A stretch of 64,000 nucleotides of DNA from contig CAYHGE010000007.1 of assembly GCA_964355945.1 (NCBI GenBank), positions 11,029 to 75,028 of the forward strand. The letters are read 5' to 3'. The stretch's first letter is position 1, and each line of letters starts with the position of its first letter. The notes beneath the pieces are model-generated. The model had not been told where the DNA came from. It saw only the letters and a list, made by a program, of their open reading frames with translations, and ran no database searches. Shown here piece after piece: positions 9,301-17,433 of this stretch. Source of the DNA: CAIVAT01 sp964355945 (GTDB taxonomy: Bacteria > Bacteroidota > Bacteroidia > Bacteroidales > FEN-979). The position numbers and the translations under genes were made by a program.

Positions 9301-9736
9301 GGATTCTGTGGTTTCTTTTGAAGCAGACAAGCCTTTCAGGGCTGATCAACCGTTTCAAATACTGAACATCCGTGATTTATGCAATGAATGTGGTAATTGC
9401 ACCACTTTCTGCCCGAGCAGCGGCAGGCCGTTTGCAGATAAACCCGGGATAAGTCTTTCCATGGCCGCGTTTAATGAGGAGGAGACAGGGTTTTTCCTGA
9501 GCCGTCTCCCTGAAAAGCTGGTTCTGATTTATAAGGAAAAGGGGGCCATCAGAACACTGAGCCTGGTCGATGGTTTGTATATTTACGAGACAGATCAGGT
9601 GAAAGCGGTTATCAAACCAGAAAATTTCACACTCGTTGAGGTCAAGTTTCTTGTGCCATGCGTGAAGGAATTTCATTTTGAATTTGCGGCAGAAATGAGT
9701 GTTGTCATGAAGGGAGCAATGAAGAATGAGCAATGA
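6389..9736 (+). CDS. ygfK: YgfK-type oxidoreductase (DHOD-like barrel + GltD-like flavin + Fe-S domains)
   Basis: 1115 residues from the GTG at 6389. An upstream TTG at 6353 is possible, but homologues begin close to the PIPLPALL segment. An N-terminal dihydroorotate-dehydrogenase-like TIM barrel (GVAAGPHTQLSLNIIAAW) is followed by a cysteine-rich Fe-S domain (CIHAPCVDTCP, CDHLCQFKC). A GltD-like FAD/NAD(P)H domain comes next (AAIIGAGPAGLSC near 567, IVIIGGGNTAMDTA near 693). The C-terminus has two ferredoxin-like cysteine clusters (RCLRCDEICNVCVSVCPN near 932, CNECGNCTTFCP near 997). It is annotated as a putative selenate reductase subunit in E. coli, but the family is reported to be needed for anaerobic urate use. 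It probably moves electrons between NAD(P)H and the partner molybdenum hydroxylase. A palindromic repeat is inserted in frame just before the flavin domain. Confidence 0.9.
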   Translation: MSGNFTPIPLPALLPLVLSEIRQNRFMGIPGSLFYRKQPQDRFNMTRYGHYLETPIGVAAGPHTQLSLNIIAAWLCGARYIELKTIQTLDELEVSKPCIDMQDEGYNCEWSQELKVHESFTEYLNAWIVIHILHRELGFSGSCGTMFNMSVGYNLEGIMNDNVQWFFGRMLDCSAELTAAKKSIRAIYEDIDEITISSRISDHITLSTMHGCPPDEIEKIGLYLIGRKKLHTTIKLNPTLLGANELRGLLNNKLGFGAVVPDLAFEHDLKYQDALKILASLQAASDENGLQFGVKLTNTLESVNNKEIFGTHEPMMYMSGRALHPISVHLAQKLQNDLNGRLDISFSAGVDCFNITDVLACGMKPVTVCSDLLKPGGYGRLHQYIENIRKEIKIREADSLDSYILKVAGSQGSVAESALLNLNNYAGRVDDNPLYRKHSLSEPSIKTSRELGWFDCIHAPCVDTCPTNQDIPEYLHYTASGDGQAALETILRTNPFPSVTGMVCDHLCQFKCTRINYDESLNIREIKRFVTENGYLARNEGTPPPARNERTSPPAPLLSGEGRRAAIIGAGPAGLSCGWFLRKAGFEVDVFEQKNLAGGMVSAAIPAFRLTSEAIETDIQHILASGIHLHDNHTIDSARFDSILHDYDAVFLAAGAQKSVKLNIEGAEFPGIIDPLEFLFDVRRGRSTMIGRDIVIIGGGNTAMDTARTAQRMVGKNGSVTIVYRRTIREMPADHGEIMAVQEEGITILELTNPLRIQSVNGKVTGLVCTRNSLTKKGMDGRPSPILIPGSEFEILCDTIIPAIGQQIAIDFLDTAQLATIPGSYQTRIPGLFIGGDAMRGASTAINAIGDGRKAASEIIETITVVNPPAPATEGIRGKVFPGAEELQQIMHRKAIRTFGIHPAETALDQRRNFDLVISSLSAGEAKTEAGRCLRCDEICNVCVSVCPNLANYGYKIEPMSFMLEKAVLKEDSVVSFEADKPFRADQPFQILNIRDLCNECGNCTTFCPSSGRPFADKPGISLSMAAFNEEETGFFLSRLPEKLVLIYKEKGAIRTLSLVDGLYIYETDQVKAVIKPENFTLVEVKFLVPCVKEFHFEFAAEMSVVMKGAMKNEQ
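7997..8074 (+). repeat. In-frame repeat insertion within ygfK
   Basis: Two 27-bp tandem copies (7997-8023 and 8024-8050, three mismatches) begin with GCCAGGAATGAA. They are followed by a 10-bp perfect hairpin at 8052-8074 (CCCCTCTCCT-TTC-AGGAGAGGGG). The segment encodes a Pro/Arg-rich peptide (ARNEGTPPP, ARNERTSPP, APLLSGEGRR) between the Fe-S and flavin domains, a surface-linker position. The hairpin resembles the intergenic one at 5474-5497. Confidence 0.75.
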
Positions 9737-9761
9737 ACAATAAACAATAAAAGTAATAGTT

Positions 9762-11234
9762 ATGATACCAATTACAGATCACATCGTTGATCAGAATGTA
9801 TTAGAAAAGGCCATTGGCCATTATCGTGAAAAGGGCATCATCCTGCCTACTTTTGCACAGATGCGAAACCCTGAACTCATCCCCGGGAGCATCAAGGATA
9901 AATTGAAAAAAATCGGATTGTGGGATCTCCATCCCCTGAATTTATTCCGGATTACCTGGAAAAATGAGCCAAAGGTATCTGGCGGATTATATGGATCCCC
10001 GAATTATATTGAACTGCCAAAAGCGCTTACCGGCATTGATGCCCGAATCATCGTGATGCTGGGAAAATGGTTTCCGACCGGAGCCCATAAAGTAGGTGCA
10101 GCTTATGGATGCCTGGCTCCACGGATCATCACCGGTGGTTTTGATCCGACCTACCATAAGGCTGTGTGGCCTTCAACAGGGAACTATTGCCGTGGAGGAG
10201 CCTTTGATTCTTATCTCATGGATGTGACTGCCGTGGCAATTCTTCCGGAAGAGATGAGCCGGGAGCGGTTCGCCTGGCTGAAGGAGATTGGCGCTGAAGT
10301 GATCGCTACTCCAGGCTGTGAATCGAATGTGAAGGAGATCTATGACAAGTGCTGGGAAATCAAGCGTACCCGTAAAGATTGCATGGTTTTCAACCAGTTT
10401 GAAGAGTTTGGAAACTCCTGCTGGCACTATGAAGTGACGGGCAATGCCATTGAAGAAGCTTTCAGGCTGGTAGCGGGAAAAGATGCCCAACTTTCTGCCT
10501 ATATCTCTGCAACAGGATCTGCCGGAACAATTGCTGCCGGTGATTATCTTCGTACAAAATTTCCTCACATCAAAGTTGTTGCATCTGAAGCATTGCAATG
10601 CCCGACATTACTTCAAAACGGCTTTGGAGGCCATCGCATTGAAGGAATCGGCGACAAGCATGTTCCATGGATCCATAATGTGCGCAACACCGATGTGGTG
10701 ACAGCCATCGATGACGAGGATTGCATGCGGCTTCTCAGGCTTTTCAATGAAAAAGATGGCCATGACTACCTTGCTGCAAACGGAGTCGATAAAGCGTTGA
10801 TTGCAATGCTTGACACCATTGGCATTTCCGGTATCGGAAACATTTTGTCGGCCATTAAAACTGCAAAGCATTTTGAGTTTACAGGGGAAGATACCATCGT
10901 AACCATCGCCACAGATTCTGCAGAAATGTATGGTTCAAGGCTGGAGGAGTTAACTGCTGAACGCGGAGCGTATTCAACCCTTCAGGCTGCCCGGGATCAC
11001 GAAAAATGCATGCTGGGAACGTCACCATCAACCATGAAAGAGCTGGGATACAACGACCGCAAAGCCATTCATAACCTGAAGTATTTTACCTGGATTGAAC
11101 AGCAGGGATTGGATGTTGAGGATCTGCGCCAGCTTTGGGATGACCGTCACATCTGGCCAGAGATATTCAGACAACCTGCCCGGTGGGATGAGTTGATCAA
11201 TGAGTTTAATAATGAGACTGGACTTTTAAAATAA
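9762..11234 (+). CDS. PLP-dependent fold-type-II enzyme (tryptophan synthase beta / cysteine synthase superfamily)
   Basis: 490 residues. The probable Schiff-base lysine is K110 in GKWFPTGAHKVGAAYGC. The following GYWPSTGNYCRGG-like region (WPSTGNYCRGGAFDSY) matches the substrate-binding Asn loop of the fold, and SATGSAGTIAAGD is a phosphate-binding glycine loop. The protein is longer than cysteine synthase (~310) and than YgeX diaminopropionate ammonia-lyase (~400) and lacks the YgeX active-site sequence, so it is not YgeX. It starts 25 bp after ygfK on the same strand, so it is probably in the same operon. By position it could handle the amino-acid product of ring cleavage (for example 2,3-diaminopropionate), but this is inference; the substrate is unknown. 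Confidence 0.75.
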   Translation: MIPITDHIVDQNVLEKAIGHYREKGIILPTFAQMRNPELIPGSIKDKLKKIGLWDLHPLNLFRITWKNEPKVSGGLYGSPNYIELPKALTGIDARIIVMLGKWFPTGAHKVGAAYGCLAPRIITGGFDPTYHKAVWPSTGNYCRGGAFDSYLMDVTAVAILPEEMSRERFAWLKEIGAEVIATPGCESNVKEIYDKCWEIKRTRKDCMVFNQFEEFGNSCWHYEVTGNAIEEAFRLVAGKDAQLSAYISATGSAGTIAAGDYLRTKFPHIKVVASEALQCPTLLQNGFGGHRIEGIGDKHVPWIHNVRNTDVVTAIDDEDCMRLLRLFNEKDGHDYLAANGVDKALIAMLDTIGISGIGNILSAIKTAKHFEFTGEDTIVTIATDSAEMYGSRLEELTAERGAYSTLQAARDHEKCMLGTSPSTMKELGYNDRKAIHNLKYFTWIEQQGLDVEDLRQLWDDRHIWPEIFRQPARWDELINEFNNETGLLK

Positions 11235-11263
11235 TTGTTTAACCACAGATTGAAATAAAACGG

Positions 11264-11566
11264 AATGTGGCTAAAGCCAGGAAATAGGAGCCAAAACATA
11301 AACAGTTGGCTAAAGCCAACTGCAATAGATGTGAAATCTAATTCGACTGACAAAATAGAAGGCATTCAGCTTTAGCTGACTGAATATAAGGGGAGTAACA
11401 GGATTTATTGCAGTCAGCTTTAGCTGACTGATTATAAGGGATGTAGAAGAATTTGCTGCAGTCAGCTTTAGCTGAAAGTCGATAAGGGAAGTGACAGAAT
11501 TTATTGCAGTCAGCTTTAGCTGACTGTATGGAGTTCAGGTGCATATAATCTGGGGCTTTAGCCCCA
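11264..11566. repeat. REP-like palindrome cluster upstream of the transposase
   Basis: The cluster begins with TGGCTAAAGCCA and CAGTTGGCTAAAGCCAACTG (11303-11322). It continues with four copies of a CAGTCAGCTTTAGCTGACTG-type palindrome (9-bp arms, two of them degenerate) spaced ~48 bp apart. It ends with TGGGGCTTTAGCCCCA (11551-11566), 14 bp before the transposase start. The first 116 bp (11264-11379) are repeated downstream of the transposase at 12034-12149 with three mismatches. There are no genes in this stretch. Confidence 0.88.
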
Positions 11567-11579
11567 TAAAATTAGTCCT

Positions 11580-12026
11580 ATGAGTTGGGTCAGAATTTGG
11601 GTACATTTAGTGTTCTCAACAAAAAACCGGGAACCATTTCTCTATTCACCAGATTTGAGAAAACAATTCTTTCAGCATCTAAAAATAAATGCCGAAGTAA
11701 AACAGATTTGGCTTGATTGCATCAGTGGATATTCTGATCATGCGCATTGTCTTATTTCCCTTGGGAAAGACCAGTCTGTAAGCAAGGTAGTGCAACTATT
11801 AAAAGGTGAATCCTCATTCTGGATCAATAAATCAGGAATGATAAAGGATAAGTTTATCTGGCAGGATGATTACTGGGCAGTGAGTGTGAGTGAGAGCCAC
11901 ATGGAAAAAACGCGAAAGTACATTCAGAACCAGGAAAAACATCACAGGAACAGCCCATTTTCAGAGGAGGTTGCAGAATTTATGGAGAGGTATGGATGGG
12001 TTTTTATTCAGGAAAATAACGAATAA
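11580..12026 (+). CDS. REP-associated tyrosine transposase (RAYT, IS200/IS605-like Y1)
   Basis: 148 residues. It has the Y1 transposase layout: N-terminal WVHLVFSTKNREPFL, the HUH metal-binding pair H54/H56 in YSDHAHCLISL, and the candidate nucleophile Y114 in TRKYIQNQEKHH. The length is right for a complete single-domain RAYT. It lies between two clusters of the same palindromes, the expected arrangement for a transposase that recognises REP hairpins. It has no accessory tnpB. Its insertion separates the ygfK-PLP gene pair from the downstream threonine-synthase-like gene, with all genes still on the same strand. Confidence 0.9.
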   Translation: MSWVRIWVHLVFSTKNREPFLYSPDLRKQFFQHLKINAEVKQIWLDCISGYSDHAHCLISLGKDQSVSKVVQLLKGESSFWINKSGMIKDKFIWQDDYWAVSVSESHMEKTRKYIQNQEKHHRNSPFSEEVAEFMERYGWVFIQENNE

Positions 12027-12033
12027 TATATTA

Positions 12034-12402
12034 AATGTGGCTAAAGCCAGGAAATAGGAGCCGAAACATAAACAGTTGGCTAAAGCCAACTGCAATAAAT
12101 GTGAAATCTAATTCGACTGACAAAATAGAAGGCAGTCAGCTTTAGCTGAATGATTATAAGGGAATAGGGAATTAGCAGAATTTATTTCAGTCAGCTTTAG
12201 CTGACTGATTATGAGGAGGATGTTTGTAAATTGGGGCTTTAGCNNNNNNNNNNNNNNNNNNNNNNNNNNNNNNNNNNNNNNNNNNNNNNNNNNNNNNNNN
12301 NNNNNNNNNNNNNNNNNNNNNNNNNNNNNNNNNNNNNNNNNNNAGTCAGCTTTAGCTGACTGATTATGAGGAGGATGTTTGTAAATTGGGGCTTTAGCCC
12401 CA
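12034..12402. repeat. REP-like palindrome cluster downstream of the transposase, with N run
   Basis: The first 116 bp (12034-12149) are a direct repeat of 11264-11379. CAGTCAGCTTTAGCTGACTG-type palindromes follow, and the cluster closes with TGGGGCTTTAGCCCCA at 12387-12402. The order (GGCTAAAGCC opening, CAGCTTTAGCTG middle, GGGGCTTTAGCCCC end) is the same as upstream. An N run at 12244-12343 interrupts the cluster. Confidence 0.88.
12244..12343. other. Assembly gap (100 N) between identical 55-bp ends
   Basis: Exactly 100 N. Bases 12189-12243 are identical to 12344-12398 over 55 bp. As with the run at 6055, this is best explained by two contigs sharing one k-mer that were joined with a placeholder, so one copy of the 55 bp is probably artificial. 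Confidence 0.85.
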
Positions 12403-12434
12403 TAATTAGAGAGAGTTAGTAAATAAATCAGAGC

Positions 12435-13691
12435 ATGTCAGAGAAGTATCACTTTGAATGTACAGACTGCAATGCCCGATATCCTGGGTGCAATGTCATA
12501 TACCTATGCCCTGCGTGCAGCAAGGATAATCAACCTGGCACGCCCCCACGGGGTGTTTTGAAAACCAGCTATGATTATCAGGGGATGAGGGCGATGACTC
12601 ATCCTGATAAACTGTTTCAGTCATTGGAGCGAGAGGATTTCATGCCACTAATGCCATTATCCGACCGAAAGTCCTGGCCCAATATGCGGATTGGGGGAAC
12701 ACCTTTTTACAAGATGAACGGGCGGACAGGCGGACAGGCGGACAATTTTGACGTGTTTCTGAAGGATGATTCCCAGAATCCAACATTTTCCTTCAAGGAC
12801 CGTGCCTCGGCTTTGGTATCAGCATGGGCGCGGGAAAAAGGAATTCAAACCCTGGTGGCTGCTTCAACAGGCAACGCAGGTTCATCCCTGGCGGGGATTT
12901 GTGCATCACAGGGGCAGAAAGCCATAATTGTTGTCCCTGCCGCAGCGCCCCTGGCAAAACTCACCCAGATCCTCATGTATGGAGCCACCCTGATCCCGGT
13001 AAAGGGTACCTATGATGATGCTTTTGATCTGAGCGTTCAGATATCGGAGAAATATGGCTACTACAACCGCAATACCGCCTTTAACCCGCTAACGATCGAG
13101 GGCAAAAAGACCGTCTCCTTTGAAATTTACAGCCAGCTCCGGCAACATGTTCCCGATCGAATTTTTATTCCGGTTGGCGACGGAGTAATTTATTCAGGTG
13201 TTTGCAAAGGGTTTGAAGACTTGCTCAAACTTGGCATCATTGACCGGATGCCGGTGCTGGTGGCAGTTCAGGCGGAAGGCAGCAGCAACCTGATCAAAAA
13301 CCTGGAAAGCAAATCGTTTATTTCTACACCATCAATGACCATTGCCGATTCCATCTCGGTGGATGTTCCCCGGTGTTTTTACATAACTGCAAGATATATG
13401 AATGAATATGCCGGGGAGGCAGTTTCGGTTTCTGACAAGGAAATCCTGGCGGCCTCGCTGCTTCTGTCGCGTTCCACAGGGATATTCTCCGAACCTGCCG
13501 CAGTTGCCGCTTATGCCGGAATGCTGAAATACCGTGATCTGGGCCTGTTCCCGGCCTGCTCCAAAAATGTGGTATTGCTTACCGGGAGCGGGTTGAAAGA
13601 TTTGTCGGCAGTTCAGTCCTCCATCCGGATCCCGGCAGCTGTTGAACCTGATATTGCAGCTGTTGAAAATTTTGTGAATACCAGGTTTTAG
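12435..13691 (+). CDS. Threonine synthase-like PLP enzyme with N-terminal zinc ribbon
   Basis: 418 residues. It is a fold-type-II PLP enzyme. An N-terminal ribbon carries C9, C12, C25 and C28. The Schiff-base lysine is K121 in PTFSFKDRAS, followed by AASTGNAGSSLAG, the Asn loop of threonine synthases. GVCKG and the C-terminal LLTGSGLKD complete the phosphate site. A short GGACAGGC tandem (12719-12744) encodes GRTGGQAD just before the catalytic region, probably a loop insertion. It could be biosynthetic ThrC, but thrA and thrB are absent here and it lies among purine-catabolic genes. A threonine-synthase-like ammonia-lyase role on a C3 diamino acid is possible but unproven. Confidence 0.78.
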   Translation: MSEKYHFECTDCNARYPGCNVIYLCPACSKDNQPGTPPRGVLKTSYDYQGMRAMTHPDKLFQSLEREDFMPLMPLSDRKSWPNMRIGGTPFYKMNGRTGGQADNFDVFLKDDSQNPTFSFKDRASALVSAWAREKGIQTLVAASTGNAGSSLAGICASQGQKAIIVVPAAAPLAKLTQILMYGATLIPVKGTYDDAFDLSVQISEKYGYYNRNTAFNPLTIEGKKTVSFEIYSQLRQHVPDRIFIPVGDGVIYSGVCKGFEDLLKLGIIDRMPVLVAVQAEGSSNLIKNLESKSFISTPSMTIADSISVDVPRCFYITARYMNEYAGEAVSVSDKEILAASLLLSRSTGIFSEPAAVAAYAGMLKYRDLGLFPACSKNVVLLTGSGLKDLSAVQSSIRIPAAVEPDIAAVENFVNTRF

Positions 13692-13739
13692 GTGAACATT
13701 GGTGAGAAGAATAACCTGACCGGCAACAAAACCGATGAA

Positions 13740-14771
13740 ATGAAAATTTGGATTCTCAGATCTGTTATCAGTATACTTTTGGTCTGTACAGCCATTTTTT
13801 CATATTTGGTTTTTTACCCGGTAAGTTACCATGTACCTCAATCAGATAACAGAAGAAATATTCAGTACTGGAATTTGCCCACCGGATCACGAATTGCCTG
13901 TACACTGATTGCTGCCAAAGGCGTTAAAAGAAGATATCCGGTAATATACCTGCATGGAGGGCCCGGTGGTTTTGTCTCAGAAGAGACGGTGAAAAGGTTT
14001 ACCCCGCTCTCTGAAGATGGTTATGATGTCTGCCTGTATGATCAGATTGGAAGCGGGCATTCCGACAGGTTGAAAAATATTGAGGAATATTCCGTCCGCC
14101 GGCATATAAATGATCTGGCGGAAATAATTAAAAAAACAGGTGCAGAGAAGGTAATACTTATAGGTCAATCCTGGGGAGCCATCCTTGCCGTGTTGTTTTT
14201 AGCAGATCATCCGGGAAAAGTAGAGAAACTTATCTTAACAGGTCCTGGCCCGATTTACCCTTTGCGGAAAGATCTGGAAAAAATTGAACCACCTGACAGC
14301 CTGAATTTGAAAAAACCGCTTTTTTCAAACAGGCAGGCCAACGAAAAAGTGGAGAACCTGCGGTGTAAAGCAGTTTTTTTATGGGCTAAAATATTCGGAA
14401 AAAAGCTGGCATCGGATCAGGAAATGGATGATTTTCAAACTGCACTTTCGAACGAGACAAACAGGTCAACAGTTTGTGATACTTCGCAGGCACCAGGTGC
14501 AGAAGGGGGAAGTGGATACTATGTTTCAGTCATGACCATGCGGAGTTTGCCGGAAATACCGGATCCGAGGACGAAATTAAAAAATTCTGAAGTCCCTTTA
14601 TTCATCATGAAAGGGCAATGCGATAATCAGCGATGGGGTTATGTTACAGAGTACCTGGATCTCTTTCCCCATCACCGGCTGGTTGTCATCCCAAATGCCG
14701 GGCATGCAATTTCTGTTGAGCAACCTGCATTATATCTGGCAACCTTGCGAAATTTTTTAGATAGTAATTAA
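13740..14771 (+). CDS. Membrane-anchored alpha/beta hydrolase (proline iminopeptidase-like, S33)
   Basis: 343 residues from the ATG at 13740. This start places a hydrophobic anchor (MKIWILRSVISILLVCTAIF) at the N-terminus. A GTG directly after the upstream stop codon (13692) would add 16 polar residues. Oxyanion motif HGGPGG, nucleophile elbow GQSWGA, acid D in KGQCDNQRWGY and base H in PNAGHAISVEQP form a complete catalytic set of the S33 prolyl aminopeptidase family. The anchor suggests the catalytic domain is periplasmic. It lies 48 bp after the threonine-synthase-like gene and 24 bp before the XdhD-type gene, so it is probably co-transcribed. A role in purine breakdown is not evident from sequence. 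Confidence 0.82.
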   Translation: MKIWILRSVISILLVCTAIFSYLVFYPVSYHVPQSDNRRNIQYWNLPTGSRIACTLIAAKGVKRRYPVIYLHGGPGGFVSEETVKRFTPLSEDGYDVCLYDQIGSGHSDRLKNIEEYSVRRHINDLAEIIKKTGAEKVILIGQSWGAILAVLFLADHPGKVEKLILTGPGPIYPLRKDLEKIEPPDSLNLKKPLFSNRQANEKVENLRCKAVFLWAKIFGKKLASDQEMDDFQTALSNETNRSTVCDTSQAPGAEGGSGYYVSVMTMRSLPEIPDPRTKLKNSEVPLFIMKGQCDNQRWGYVTEYLDLFPHHRLVVIPNAGHAISVEQPALYLATLRNFLDSN

Positions 14772-14795
14772 CGACAACCATAACCATATCCTCAA

Positions 14796-17417
14796 ATGAT
14801 CACTTTTTACCTTAACAGCCGAAAAATTGAATACAAGGGTGATGAGAGCCACACATTACTCCATTACCTGAGAGATGCAGAAGGCATAACCACTGTTAAA
14901 GACGGTTGTTCCGGCCAGGCAGCCTGCGGGGCATGCATGGTGGAGATTGACGGGAAGGCGAAGTTGTCATGCACCCGGAAGATGAAATTTCTTGAAGGTG
15001 CGCAGGTCATCACAATGGAGGGTATCCCTGATGAAGTACGTGATATAATTGCCAGGGCTTATGTGGAAAAGGGTGCCGTACAATGCGGTTTTTGCACACC
15101 GGGATTGATCATGCGCACCAAAGTTTTGTTCTCCGAAAACCCAAACCCGGACCGTGAACAGATTAAAAAAGCGATCAGTCTTAACCTCTGCCGGTGTACC
15201 GGATATGTTAAAATCGTTGATGCGATCGAATCAGCATTGGAAACCCTGCGGAAGGACAGTGTGTCGCCAATTTCACAAGAAGCAGATATTCAGTCGGATA
15301 CAAGATCAGCCGGAATCGGGCAATCCCTTCCAAAATACGAAGCCTACATCACCGCCATCGGCAAACGGCAATTCGTGAATGACATGCACGTTGACGGGAT
15401 GCTTCACAGTGCCCTGCGGTTCAGCGACCATCCCAGGGCAAGGGTCATTTCGATCGATCCTTCTGAGGCTACACAATTGTCAGGTGTAGTCAGGATATTC
15501 ACAGCAGCCGATATACCCGGTGAAAGATACACCGGGCTGATTGTCAGCGACTGGCCATTGATGATCGCACCGGGTGAAACTACCCGGTACATCGGCGACG
15601 TCATTGCCGGAGTTGTCGCTGTGAATGAAGATACTGCCAGGAAAGCAGCTGCATTGATACGTGTTGAATACGAGGTGTTTGAACCTGTCACCGACGTGAA
15701 TATTGCGCTTGAACCCGGCAGTCCGTTGGTGCATCCCGGAAAATCGAATCTTCTCGAGAAATGCATTGTTCAAAGAGGTGACTCAACTGAGTTTGCCCTG
15801 GAACAAGCTGAATTCCAATCTTCAGGACTGTATGAAACCCAGCGCATCGAACATGCATTTTTAGAGACTGAAGCAGCGCTTGCTCTTCCAGATGGAAATG
15901 GGATTCATCTTTACAGCCAGGGACAGGGAATCTATGTAGATCAGCGTCAGGTGGCCTCCCTGCTTGGGCTTTACGATGAAGATGTGAGGGTTACACTTGT
16001 TCCCTGCGGCGGGGGCTTTGGCGGCCGTGAAGACATGACCGTTCAGGGGCATGTTTCGCTGTTTGCTTTTCTGCTTAAGCAACCGGTGAAATTACATCTG
16101 TCAAGAACGGAGTCGATCATCATGCATCCAAAGCGCCATCCGGTATGGATGGATATTTCACTGGGGTGTGATAAAAACGGAATACTTACTGCTTTGCGTC
16201 TTCGGGCAATTGGTGATACAGGTGCCTATGCCTCGGTAGGGGCCAAAGTGATGGAACGTGTGGCAGGCCATGCGTGTGGCGGGTACCACATTCCTTCGGT
16301 GGATATAGAATCTCTGACAGTTTATACGAACAACATACCTTCCGGTGCCATGCGAGGTTTTGGTGCCAACCAGGTTGCCTTTGCCCTTGAAAGCTGTATT
16401 GATGACTTATGCGCAAAAGGCAGGTTCGACCGCTGGAAGTTCAGGTTTGACAATGCCCTTGACCAGGGTAAAATGACTGCCACCGGGCAGGTTCTCGGAA
16501 AAGGTGTTGGAATAAAAGCTTGTTTACTCGCTTTGAAAGATCATTTTTATGCAGCAAACTACGCCGGACTGGCCTGTGGAATCAAGAACTCGGGCGTCGG
16601 AAATGGCATGACCGACTTCAGTGATGTTAAAATAACTATCCGGAAAAATGGCAGGGTTCTGATTGAACACGGCTGGACCGAGATGGGGCAGGGGATTCAG
16701 AACATGGCAATCCAGACACTGCATCAGGAGACCGGTATCGATGCCTCACTCATCGATGTGGAGGTTGACACCCATGCCGGATTGCCTACCGGCATGACAA
16801 CCTCATCGCGGGCGACCGCATTGCTGGGAAACGCCATCATCGATGCGGGTGCAGCGATCCGTCAGGACCTGGATCAATATTCCACGGCATGTGTGGAACT
16901 CTCCGGAGAAGCGTTGAAAAACACCTTGCTGCAGATGGCCGGGAACACCTATCACGGAAAATACTATTGCGACTGGACCACCAAACCCGGCGCCGATGTG
17001 GAGAAGATTATCACCCACTATTCGTATGGTTATGCTGCCCAGCTTGTTGTTCTGAATGATGATGGAGAAATCTCAACGGTTTATGCCGCCCATGATGCCG
17101 GGAAGATCATGAATCCCATGCTTTTTGAAGGCCAGATAGAGGGGGCCGTGCACATGGGACTTGGGTATGCCCTTTCTGAGGATCTGCCCATGAAAGATGG
17201 CAGGCTGGTGAGTACTAAATTATCCGATTGCGGGGTGCTGAATGCACAGCAAACACCAGAAATAATTGTGATCGGTGTTGAAGAACCCGATCCGGTTGGC
17301 CCTTATGGCGCCAAAGGCATCGGGGAGATCGGCCTTGTCCCCACAGCAGCTGCTGTCGCCAATGCGTTATGTCAGTTTGATGGGGTTAGAAGAATGAAAC
17401 TGCCAATGAAAAGATAA
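14796..17417 (+). CDS. xdhD: XdhD-type molybdenum hydroxylase: [2Fe-2S] domain fused to molybdopterin domain
   Basis: 873 residues. Residues 1-150 are a two-cluster ferredoxin domain: C38, C44, C47, C59 for the plant-type cluster and C97, C100, C132, C134 (QCGFC, LCRCTGY) for the second. Residues ~175-873 are the molybdopterin-binding hydroxylase domain with PCGGGFGGRED, AMRGFGANQ, EMGQGIQNM and GAKGIGEIG, the last containing the catalytic glutamate. There is no FAD domain, so electrons must pass to a separate flavoprotein; YgfK is the natural candidate. E. coli XdhD has the same fused layout and also lies near ygfK and ssnA. It probably acts on a purine or a urate-derived heterocycle. Confidence 0.86.
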   Translation: MITFYLNSRKIEYKGDESHTLLHYLRDAEGITTVKDGCSGQAACGACMVEIDGKAKLSCTRKMKFLEGAQVITMEGIPDEVRDIIARAYVEKGAVQCGFCTPGLIMRTKVLFSENPNPDREQIKKAISLNLCRCTGYVKIVDAIESALETLRKDSVSPISQEADIQSDTRSAGIGQSLPKYEAYITAIGKRQFVNDMHVDGMLHSALRFSDHPRARVISIDPSEATQLSGVVRIFTAADIPGERYTGLIVSDWPLMIAPGETTRYIGDVIAGVVAVNEDTARKAAALIRVEYEVFEPVTDVNIALEPGSPLVHPGKSNLLEKCIVQRGDSTEFALEQAEFQSSGLYETQRIEHAFLETEAALALPDGNGIHLYSQGQGIYVDQRQVASLLGLYDEDVRVTLVPCGGGFGGREDMTVQGHVSLFAFLLKQPVKLHLSRTESIIMHPKRHPVWMDISLGCDKNGILTALRLRAIGDTGAYASVGAKVMERVAGHACGGYHIPSVDIESLTVYTNNIPSGAMRGFGANQVAFALESCIDDLCAKGRFDRWKFRFDNALDQGKMTATGQVLGKGVGIKACLLALKDHFYAANYAGLACGIKNSGVGNGMTDFSDVKITIRKNGRVLIEHGWTEMGQGIQNMAIQTLHQETGIDASLIDVEVDTHAGLPTGMTTSSRATALLGNAIIDAGAAIRQDLDQYSTACVELSGEALKNTLLQMAGNTYHGKYYCDWTTKPGADVEKIITHYSYGYAAQLVVLNDDGEISTVYAAHDAGKIMNPMLFEGQIEGAVHMGLGYALSEDLPMKDGRLVSTKLSDCGVLNAQQTPEIIVIGVEEPDPVGPYGAKGIGEIGLVPTAAAVANALCQFDGVRRMKLPMKR

Positions 17418-17433
17418 CCGTTAGAAATGTTGT

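Noticed and set aside
9762..11234. Assignment as ygeX (diaminopropionate ammonia-lyase)
   Set aside because: Position fits, but the protein is ~90 residues longer and the lysine region (TGAHKVGAAYG) differs from the YgeX one; kept as an unassigned PLP enzyme.
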